Position numbers and translations under genes: made by a program
The notes under the pieces: generated by a model
Told to the model about the DNA's origin: nothing
The model's input: only the letters and a program-made list of their open reading frames with translations
Databases searched by the model: none
In this document: positions 23,508-29,393 of the stretch, piece after piece
How positions within the stretch are numbered: the first letter of the stretch is position 1
Layout of the letters: the number at the start of each line of letters is the position of its first letter
NCBI GenBank assembly: GCA_037132135.1
Contig: JBAXPR010000037.1
Location: 1 to 29,393 of the forward strand
Direction of reading: 5' to 3'
Source of the DNA: BOG-933 sp037132135
Lineage (GTDB): Bacteria > Pseudomonadota > Alphaproteobacteria > Azospirillales > Azospirillaceae
DNA length: 29,393 nt

Positions 23508-24713
23508 ATGCGCGCCACCGACCTTCAGGGCATCGTCACCGCCACCGTCACCGTCAATACCGCCGTCGACACCCTGATGACCGATCTCGGCAGCGCCCTC
23601 GGCGCCCTCGGGGCGGCGGTGCGCACCGTGCTCCATACCCCCAATTATCCCAATCCCCATCTGATGCTGGCGCTGATGGTGCAGTTGCGCGACAGCGGCG
23701 CGCCGGCCTTCATCCTCAATTGCAATGGCAAGGACCGGCTGGTGGTCGGCGAGGACCGCGGCCGCGAGGTCACCGTTCACGAGGCCTGGAAACTGCCGCT
23801 GGTCGCCTTCATGGTCGATCATCCGGCCTGCCACTTGGCCCACCTGCTGCGCGCCCCCGAAAACACTCTGGTCACGGTGATCGACGAAGGCCACCTCTCC
23901 TTCCTCGATCAGGCCGGACTGCCGCCGCGCAGCCACCTCTTCTGCCCCCATGGCGGCCCCGAGGCCATCCCGGACCCCCGCCCGGCCCGGGATCGCGGCG
24001 TGGCGCTGATGTTTTCCGGCAACGTTACCGATCCCGGTCCCGAGGCGGCCTGGCTCGACCGGGTTTCGGGTGGCCGCGCCCTGGTCCGGGCCGCGCTCGC
24101 CGAGGCGCTGGAGGCTGTACGTGTCGGTGGCCTGGAGCCGTACGCGGCAATCTTCGATGCGTACACCCGGCGCGAGATGGCGGCGACGCCGCTGACGGTG
24201 GCCAAAGCCGTGACCGAACTCGATGCCTACGCCATGATGGCCCGGCGCTTTGAGGTGCTGCGCGCCATCACCGGCCACCGGGTTTCGGTGCTCGGCGAGG
24301 TCTCCGGCACCAGCGCCCTCGACCACCATGATCTCCAGGGCACCACCTCCTTTGCCCGCAGCCGCAGCCTGATGGCCGAGACCCGGGTGCTGATCAACAG
24401 CCGCTCGACCTTCGGGCGCGGCGGCCATGAGCGCATCTTTTATGGCCTCAGCCGGGGCGCGGTGGTGGCCACCGAGCCCAGCACCTTTCTCCGCGAAGAC
24501 CTCGATGCCGGCCTCGGCATGGTGCCGCTGCCCGCCGATCCCGCCGACCTCGACGACTTCGTCTCCGACCTGCTCGGCGATCCCGACCGCCTCGACCGGT
24601 TGCGCGCCAGGGGCCTCGCCGGCTATGGCGAGCGCCACAGCTGGCGCGAGCGCGCCGGCCGAATCGTCGCCGGCCTCTCCGCCCATGCCCTGGCCGAGCC
24701 GCTCCGACGCTGA
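23508..24713 (+). CDS. CgeB-like glycosyltransferase-family protein
   Basis: A 401-residue cytoplasmic protein resembling GT-B glycosyltransferases of the CgeB/group 1 type. The middle shows VDHPACHLAHLL and FCPHGGPE, a pattern seen in this family, and the C-terminal half shows VLINSRSTFGRGGHERIFYGLSRGAVVATE, the donor-binding part with a conserved Glu, followed by FLREDLDAG. The substrate and acceptor are not predictable. It stands 8 bp before gluQ on the same strand, so the two are probably co-transcribed, but no functional link is known. Divergent from the sigma gene. The ATG at 23508 has AGGA about 8 bases upstream. Confidence 0.72.
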   Translation: MRATDLQGIVTATVTVNTAVDTLMTDLGSALGALGAAVRTVLHTPNYPNPHLMLALMVQLRDSGAPAFILNCNGKDRLVVGEDRGREVTVHEAWKLPLVAFMVDHPACHLAHLLRAPENTLVTVIDEGHLSFLDQAGLPPRSHLFCPHGGPEAIPDPRPARDRGVALMFSGNVTDPGPEAAWLDRVSGGRALVRAALAEALEAVRVGGLEPYAAIFDAYTRREMAATPLTVAKAVTELDAYAMMARRFEVLRAITGHRVSVLGEVSGTSALDHHDLQGTTSFARSRSLMAETRVLINSRSTFGRGGHERIFYGLSRGAVVATEPSTFLREDLDAGLGMVPLPADPADLDDFVSDLLGDPDRLDRLRARGLAGYGERHSWRERAGRIVAGLSAHALAEPLRR

Positions 24714-24721
24714 GCCGCGCC

Positions 24722-25564
24722 ATGTCTGTCGTCTGTCGTTTTGCGCCCAGCCCGACCGGTCACCTCCATCTCGGTCACGCGTACGCCGCGCTGTACGCGT
24801 GGCGTACAGCGATCGAGGCCGGCGGCCGCTTTCTGCTCCGGATCGAGGATATCGACCGCCAGCGATGCCGCCCCGGCTTCGAGCGCGACCTGATCGAAGA
24901 TCTGGACTGGCTCGGCCTGACCTGGGAGCAGCCGGTCCGCCGGCAGTCGGAGCATTTCGCCGATTACCGTGCCGCCCTGGCCCGGCTCCAGGAGCTGGGC
25001 GTGGTCTATCCCTGCTTTTGCAGCCGCCAGGACATCGCGCTCGCCGGTGGCGCCCCCCATGGCGGCGACGCAGACGGCCCGCTCTACCCCGGCCGCTGCC
25101 GCGCCCTCGCGGCCGCCGACGCCGCGGCGCACATCGCTGAAGGCCGGGCGTACGCCTCGCGCCTCGACCTCGGCCGGGCGCTGACCCTGACCGGTCCGCT
25201 CGACTGGTACGACCGCAGCGCCGGCCGGCAGACGGCCCGGCCCGAGCGCCTCGGCGATCTCGTGCTGGCCCGGCGCGACACCCCGACCAGCTATCACCTC
25301 AGCGTCACCCTCGACGACGCCCTTCAGGGCGTGACCCTGGTTACCCGCGGCACCGATCTCTTTGCCGCCACCCACAGCCACCGTCTGCTGCAAGCGCTGC
25401 TCGGCCTGCCCACGCCGGACTATCATCACCATCCGCTGTTGACCGGCGCCGATGGCCAAAGGCTGGCAAAGCGCAACGGCGCCCTCCCGATCCGCGCCCT
25501 GCGAAGCGCCGGACACAGCGCCGCCGCGGTGCGGGCGATGGCGGGCTTTCCCGACCCCGGCTAG
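24722..25564 (+). CDS. gluQ: Glutamyl-Q tRNA(Asp) synthetase GluQ
   Basis: A truncated glutamyl-tRNA-synthetase paralogue that attaches glutamate to the queuosine base at the wobble position of tRNA-Asp rather than to a tRNA end. The 280-residue protein contains only the catalytic domain: the HIGH-type motif HLHLGHA near the N terminus, RIEDIDRQR, a zinc site made of CFC, a Tyr and a downstream Cys (YPGRC), and a KMSKS-like RLAKR motif near the C terminus; the anticodon-binding domain of GluRS is missing, which is diagnostic. Its TAG stop is shared through a CTAG palindrome with the stop of the convergent NUDIX gene. Confidence 0.95.
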   Translation: MSVVCRFAPSPTGHLHLGHAYAALYAWRTAIEAGGRFLLRIEDIDRQRCRPGFERDLIEDLDWLGLTWEQPVRRQSEHFADYRAALARLQELGVVYPCFCSRQDIALAGGAPHGGDADGPLYPGRCRALAAADAAAHIAEGRAYASRLDLGRALTLTGPLDWYDRSAGRQTARPERLGDLVLARRDTPTSYHLSVTLDDALQGVTLVTRGTDLFAATHSHRLLQALLGLPTPDYHHHPLLTGADGQRLAKRNGALPIRALRSAGHSAAAVRAMAGFPDPG

Positions 25565-26415
25565 CCCCAGGCGCGCAGCCCGGCGGCCAGCGCCAGATAG
25601 TCGGGATGCTCGGGTCCGAGCAGGCCATGGCGGATCAGAAAATCGATGATCACGAGATTGCAGTTGAACTTGAACGCATCGCTGTCGCGCACGATCTCGG
25701 CCACCCGCTCCCAGGGCAGACGCTCGAAGCTCTCGACCTCGCCGTCGGTATTGCGCGGCTCGAAGTCGCGCGGCACTTCGAGATCGTAGACAAAGAGGCA
25801 ATCGGCCTTCACCCCGGCCGGCTGTTCCAGCCGGTAGGTCACGGTGCCGACGGGCACGGCCCGGCGCGCCAGCTCGGGGCCGATCGCCGCCTCCTCGTAT
25901 GCTTCCTTGATCAGATTGTCGCGCAGGCTGAGCCCGACCGGCTGGCCGCCCGCAATCAGATTGTCAAGCTTGCCCGGCGCCACCGACCGGTCCCGTGAAC
26001 GGGTGGCGATCCAGAGATCCAGCCCGCCATCAGGCCGCCGGAGATAGCCGTTGACATGGATGCCGTAAGCAATGGTGCCAAAAGAGGCCACCGCCGCCCG
26101 GTCGAGCGAAAACAGCGGCGGCGCGCCCCAGGCCGGATAGACCGGATAATGCTCGCCGCGCGGCGCCGGCACCACGCCCTCGGCCACCAGGACCGCGATC
26201 AGATCGCCGAGCGCCGTGGTGCGGGACAGGAAGCTGTCGAAGCGCCCCAGGAGTGAAACGCGGTCCCCGGCCACCGCCACGGTGTCGCCAAACGCCGCCA
26301 GCCGCTCGGCCAGGGCATGCCGCACCCAGCCGACCCGCACGCCCGCCACCCAGAATCCTCGAAATCCCGAGAGATCACAGCTGTTGCAGGCCCTGATATG
26401 GTCTAGATAAGCCAT
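25561..26415 (-). CDS. DUF4743/NUDIX hydrolase
   Basis: A 284-residue protein combining an N-terminal DUF4743-type domain (about 1-125) with a NUDIX hydrolase domain (about 125-260), as in the thiamine-pyrophosphokinase-associated/yeast YJR142W group. The NUDIX box is recognisable as GGQPVGLSLRDNLIKEAYEE, with the EExx-E metal ligands kept and the usual Arg replaced by Lys. The substrate is probably a nucleoside-diphosphate-like compound, possibly oxidised thiamine diphosphate as proposed for homologues. The ATG at 26415 (MAYLDHI) was chosen as the conserved start. It overlaps gluQ by 4 bp at their stops and is divergent from the next gene. Confidence 0.85.
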   Translation of the reverse strand: MAYLDHIRACNSCDLSGFRGFWVAGVRVGWVRHALAERLAAFGDTVAVAGDRVSLLGRFDSFLSRTTALGDLIAVLVAEGVVPAPRGEHYPVYPAWGAPPLFSLDRAAVASFGTIAYGIHVNGYLRRPDGGLDLWIATRSRDRSVAPGKLDNLIAGGQPVGLSLRDNLIKEAYEEAAIGPELARRAVPVGTVTYRLEQPAGVKADCLFVYDLEVPRDFEPRNTDGEVESFERLPWERVAEIVRDSDAFKFNCNLVIIDFLIRHGLLGPEHPDYLALAAGLRAWG

Positions 26416-26555
26416 GGACGCGGGTCTAGCCGGTCGCGGCTTCTGTTGCAACCGCTAAGTCGGACCCCGAGCGGGGGAGCGGGTTGCCGCCGGCCGGCGG
26501 ATCGACAATGAATGGATGCCGAACCCACCGCCGCGTCAGCCGGCCGAAGGAAACC

Positions 26556-27461
26556 ATGGACAACGACGTCTATTTTGTCGGAATCACCCGCCAGACCGAA
26601 ACCGGTGGGCTCGGACGGCTGCGAACGCCGGTGGTGGTGCCAGCCTGGCAGGTTTACCCGACCCGGCGCCAACTGGCCGACTTCGCGGCGCCGCTGCTGG
26701 CAATTCTGGCCGAGGACGATCAGGTGGTCGAGATCACCTCGGGGGCGGTGCTCGGCCGCTATGGCGTCAGCCAGGAGCTTTCGGTCGGGCTGGAGATCGT
26801 CGCCGGCCCTCACTTTGCCGTCGAGCAGGTGGCGGCGACGGTCTTCCGCCTCGCCCGCGATGCCGTGCAGCAGGACGCCTTCATCGCCCGGGTGCTGCCG
26901 CCCGACGAATGGGCCGACAACACCCGCCCCGGCCTGACCCTGACCTTCCGCACCCCGCAGCGAATCGGCGCCCTCCAGCGCCTGCGCGACCGCATCAACG
27001 GCTTCGCCGGCGACGGCTGGCCGATCGACGGCTTCACCACCATTCCCGCCACCGGGGAGTCGGTGGGGCTGGTCAGCGGCCTGCGCTATATCTTTCTGCC
27101 CGAAATCAGCATCCGCTGGGACCTCGCGCTGCGCCGGCAGTTGACCGGGACCGAGGACGCCATGGACATCATCCTCCTCGACCAGTCGGCCAAGATCGGC
27201 CGCCTGACCCGGGCTCTTGAGGATGAGCCGATGATCGAGCGGGCCTGGCTCAACTGGTTCGACGTCATCGTCGGCGGCCTTGAGGATTATGACGATCTGA
27301 TCGCCCGTCTCCAGGCCGCCGAACCGGCATCGGGCGACGAGACCTCGATGTCGCGCAAGCAGTTTTCCGAGCTGCTCGGCCTGACCAACCAGAGCGTTCT
27401 CACCCAGCGGCTGAAGGCGGTCGAGGTGGTGCCGCCGGCGGCCTTCGCCGTGGCGGGATGA
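26556..27461 (+). CDS. Conserved-looking protein of unknown function
   Basis: A 301-residue soluble protein that I do not recognise. It is GC-rich with normal codon use for the window, so it is not a recent import. There is no signal peptide, membrane segment or known motif. The first part (VYFVGITRQTETGGLGRLRTPVVVPAW) and a later segment (GLVSGLRYIFLPEISIRWDLALRRQLTG) look structured as alternating strands and helices; the last 40 residues include SRKQFSELLGLTNQSVL, a possible helix-turn-helix. The ATG at 26556 is supported by AAGG 6 bases upstream. It stands between a divergent NUDIX gene and a gamma-glutamyltransferase-family gene, which begins 156 bp later. Confidence 0.7.
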   Translation: MDNDVYFVGITRQTETGGLGRLRTPVVVPAWQVYPTRRQLADFAAPLLAILAEDDQVVEITSGAVLGRYGVSQELSVGLEIVAGPHFAVEQVAATVFRLARDAVQQDAFIARVLPPDEWADNTRPGLTLTFRTPQRIGALQRLRDRINGFAGDGWPIDGFTTIPATGESVGLVSGLRYIFLPEISIRWDLALRRQLTGTEDAMDIILLDQSAKIGRLTRALEDEPMIERAWLNWFDVIVGGLEDYDDLIARLQAAEPASGDETSMSRKQFSELLGLTNQSVLTQRLKAVEVVPPAAFAVAG

Positions 27462-27617
27462 CCGCCGGCGCCGGGCCCGCCGCCGGGTCCGGCCCGGTGA
27501 CGGCGGATGCGACACCGGGAAGGCCGGCGACCGCCCGCCGGCCTCCCCCATTCACCCGGTTGCCACCGCCGGACAAACGTCGTAAGTGTGCCCGATCATC
27601 GACGGAGCGGACGGCGC

Positions 27618-29207
27618 ATGTTGAAGACGGCCTATGCACGACGGGGGCTGGTGGTAGCGCCCCATCATCTGGCGGCGCAGGCCGGGCTTGCGGTGCTGCG
27701 GGACGGCGGCGATGCCATCGAGGCGATGGTCGCCACCTCGGCGGCCTCGGCGGTGGTGGCGCCGCATCTCAACGGCCTTGGCGGCGACGCCTACTGGCTG
27801 ATTCACGAGCCCGGCAAGCCGCCGATGGCCATCGAGGCCGCGGGCGCCGCCGGGCGTGCCGTCTCGCCGGACCTGTACCGCAGCCACCGCCTGACCGAGA
27901 TTCCCGGTCGCGGGCCGCTCGCCGCCAACACCGTGGCCGGCATGGTCGCCGGCTGGTCGTCCGCCCTGGCCATCAGCCGGGGCTGGGGCGGCCGGCTGCC
28001 GCTGGCCCGGCTGCTCGAGGAGGCGATCCGCCACGCCCGCGACGGCGTGCCGGTGGCCGCCAGCCACGCCGGCCGGTTGGCCGAGGACGCCAGGGATTTG
28101 CTGACCCAGCCCGGTTTCGGCCGGGTCTACCTGCCCGGCGGCCATGCCCCCAGGGCCGGGGCGCTGATGGTTCAGGCCTCCTTGGCCAAGACCCTGGAAC
28201 GGCTCGCCGCCGCCGGTGCCGACGATTTTTATCGGGGCGAACTGGCCGGCGTGATCGCCCGCGAACTCAAGGCCGCCGGCAGCCCGATCAGCCGCGAGGA
28301 TCTCGCCGACCATTGGGCGCGGCTGGTCGAGCCTTTGTCGGTGCGACTCGCCGACGCCACGGTTTATAATCTGCCGCCGCCAACCCAGGGCCTGACCGCG
28401 CTGATGATTCTCGGCATCGTCGACCGCCTCGCCATCGACGGGCCGGACAGCGCCCTCCACATCCACAGTCTGGTCGAGGCGACCAAGCACGCCTGCCGGG
28501 TACGCGACCTCTACGTCACCGATCCCTTCTATATGAGCGCCGACGCCAAGGACTTCCTGCTCCCCGATGTGCTCGACGAGGTCGCGGCGGTGGTCGATGC
28601 CGATCAGGCCCAGCCCTGGTCCGATGCCGGCGGCCATGGCGAGTCGGCTTGGCTGGGCGTGATCGACGGTGCCGGCCGTACCGTCAGCTGCATGCAGAGC
28701 CTGCATTGGGCTTTTGGCTCCGGTGTCACCCTGGAGCACACCGGCATGCTCTGGCACAACCGCGGCGCCGGCTTCAGCCTTCAGCCGGGCGCGGTCAATC
28801 ATCTGATCAGCGGCCGCAAGCCCTACCACACCCTCTGCCCGGCGCTGGCGCTGTTCGACGATGGCCGGGTGATGGGCTTCGGCGGCATGAGCGGCGAAAA
28901 CCAGCCGCAAAGCCAGGCCGCGCTCTATAGCCGTTACGCCCGCTTCGGCCAAAGCCTGCAATCGGCGGTCAGCGCGCCCCGCTGGTATCTCGGCCGGCGC
29001 CATGGCAGCGGCGGCGCCACCCTCAAGCTGGAGAACCGCTTTGCCCCCGAGGTGATCGACTCCCTGCGCCGTAGCGGCCACCCGCTGGAACTGACCGAGC
29101 CCTACTCCGACCAGATGGGCCACGCCGGCGCCGTCGTCTGCACCCCCAGCGGCACCCTCGAAGGCGCCACCGACCCCCGCTCCGACGGCACCGTCGCCGC
29201 CTGGTAG
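27618..29207 (+). CDS. Gamma-glutamyltransferase-family Ntn hydrolase (oxamate amidohydrolase-like)
   Basis: A 529-residue member of the gamma-glutamyltransferase superfamily, proteins that cleave themselves so that the new N-terminal residue of the small subunit becomes the nucleophile. No signal peptide is seen, so it is probably cytoplasmic. The family layout is clear: HHLAAQAGLAVLRDGGDAIEAMVA and NGLGGDAYWLI in the large subunit; WLGVIDGAGRTVSCMQSL, FGSGV, LWHNRGAGFSL and GGMSGENQPQSQ in the small one. The last motifs match the oxamate amidohydrolase (HpxW)-like group better than glutathione hydrolases. Ser343 stands where Thr is expected. It could act on a small amide such as oxamate, but no allantoin/ureide gene is near. 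The ATG at 27618 begins the family's usual N terminus. Confidence 0.88.
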   Translation: MLKTAYARRGLVVAPHHLAAQAGLAVLRDGGDAIEAMVATSAASAVVAPHLNGLGGDAYWLIHEPGKPPMAIEAAGAAGRAVSPDLYRSHRLTEIPGRGPLAANTVAGMVAGWSSALAISRGWGGRLPLARLLEEAIRHARDGVPVAASHAGRLAEDARDLLTQPGFGRVYLPGGHAPRAGALMVQASLAKTLERLAAAGADDFYRGELAGVIARELKAAGSPISREDLADHWARLVEPLSVRLADATVYNLPPPTQGLTALMILGIVDRLAIDGPDSALHIHSLVEATKHACRVRDLYVTDPFYMSADAKDFLLPDVLDEVAAVVDADQAQPWSDAGGHGESAWLGVIDGAGRTVSCMQSLHWAFGSGVTLEHTGMLWHNRGAGFSLQPGAVNHLISGRKPYHTLCPALALFDDGRVMGFGGMSGENQPQSQAALYSRYARFGQSLQSAVSAPRWYLGRRHGSGGATLKLENRFAPEVIDSLRRSGHPLELTEPYSDQMGHAGAVVCTPSGTLEGATDPRSDGTVAAW

Positions 29208-29214
29208 GTATTTT

Positions 29215-29235
29215 CGTGTCCGGCACGGTTTTTTT
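29215..29235 (+). terminator. Weak intrinsic terminator after the GGT-family gene
   Basis: A short stem CGTG/CACG (29215-29218 with 29224-29227, loop TCCGG) is followed by seven T (29229-29235). The stem has only 4 bp, so it is a weak candidate, but its place right after a stop codon is fitting. Confidence 0.4.
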
Positions 29236-29255
29236 GCCATCGCTGAAAGAGAGGG

Positions 29256-29283
29256 TTGCGAACCGCCCGGGACTTGGCTAGTG
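29256..29283 (+). promoter_or_regulatory. Promoter of tRNA-Arg
   Basis: TTGCGA (29256-29261) and CTAGTG (29278-29283) separated by 16 bp form a housekeeping-type pair about 55 bp before the tRNA. It has the same TTG..-N16-CTAG form as the ilvB promoter. Confidence 0.55.
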
Positions 29284-29338
29284 TCCCCCCACAGTCCGAC
29301 GGGGCCAAGCCCCACCGGCATGTTGACGTTTTGACACC

Positions 29339-29393
29339 GCGCCCGTAGCTCAACTGGATAGAGCATCTGACTACGGATCAGAAGGCTAGGAGT
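29339..29393 (+). tRNA. tRNA-Arg (anticodon ACG), cut by window end
   Basis: The sequence starts with the acceptor strand GCGCCCG, has a D-arm (AGCTC...GAGC), an anticodon stem TCTGA/TCAGA around loop CTACGGA with anticodon ACG at 29373-29375, and runs into the variable loop AGGCTAGGAG-like region before the window ends. The T-arm and 3' acceptor strand lie outside. The anticodon ACG is read as ICG after deamination and decodes CGN arginine codons. Confidence 0.95.

Noticed and set aside
24117..25210. Apparent cluster of GTAC tetramers in the glycosyltransferase and gluQ genes
   Set aside because: About eight occurrences in 1.1 kb against roughly three expected from composition; not strong enough and many fall in Tyr or Val-Arg codons.
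27552..29366. 604-codon minus-strand frame over the GGT-family gene and the tRNA start
   Set aside because: It runs through the GGT-family gene in antisense and even into the tRNA, which a real gene would not do.

Overview
The window looks like a chromosomal segment of a GC-rich alphaproteobacterium, probably in or near the Rhodospirillales. The evidence is a GcrA-type cell-cycle regulator (a family essentially confined to Alphaproteobacteria), a glutamyl-Q tRNA(Asp) synthetase, a DraG-type ADP-ribosylglycohydrolase, System I cytochrome c maturation genes, and promoter-like pairs of the form TTG..-N16-CTAG. The order assignment is an inference. I see no CRISPR array, insertion sequence, prophage or rRNA; the only tRNA is cut by the right edge.

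Layout. 1-450 is an AT-richer regulatory region with two inverted repeats, followed by a bacteriohemerythrin with an unusual cysteine-rich tail (451-909). Next come an exported 5'-nucleotidase (1054-2694), a convergent SDR oxidoreductase, an ADP-ribosylglycohydrolase, and a membrane-bound GGDEF diguanylate cyclase on the minus strand with a small membrane/coiled-coil protein upstream of it. 6813-12613 is one plus-strand cytochrome c maturation run, ccmD-E-F-G-[crcB]-H-I, in which a fluoride-channel gene sits between ccmG and ccmH; ccmABC are not in the window. A minus-strand protein with ribbon-helix-helix-like and helix-turn-helix-like ends converges on ccmI. A MaoC-type hydratase and ribF follow and end at a strong bidirectional terminator.

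15035-19402 (minus strand) is the branched-chain amino acid operon, read promoter - ilvB - orfA - orfB - ilvN - ilvC. orfA and orfB are two unrecognised genes with clearly lower GC, packed between the two acetolactate synthase subunit genes with only 1 bp or overlapping junctions. This is the clearest accessory insertion in the window. A two-domain PRC-barrel protein lies upstream of the operon.

20261-20896 has no gene but holds a series of perfect inverted repeats leading into gcrA, a candidate structured leader or small RNA. After gcrA come a PilZ-like protein, a convergent ECF sigma/anti-sigma pair, a CgeB-like glycosyltransferase followed by gluQ, a DUF4743/NUDIX protein whose stop codon shares the palindrome CTAG with gluQ, an unrecognised 301-residue protein, and a gamma-glutamyltransferase-family Ntn hydrolase with Ser at the expected nucleophile position. 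A promoter-like pair and the start of tRNA-Arg(ACG) end the window.

Most of the window is core metabolism. The most unusual items are the low-GC pair inside the ilv operon, the gcrA leader structures, crcB inside the ccm run, and the cysteine tail of the hemerythrin.
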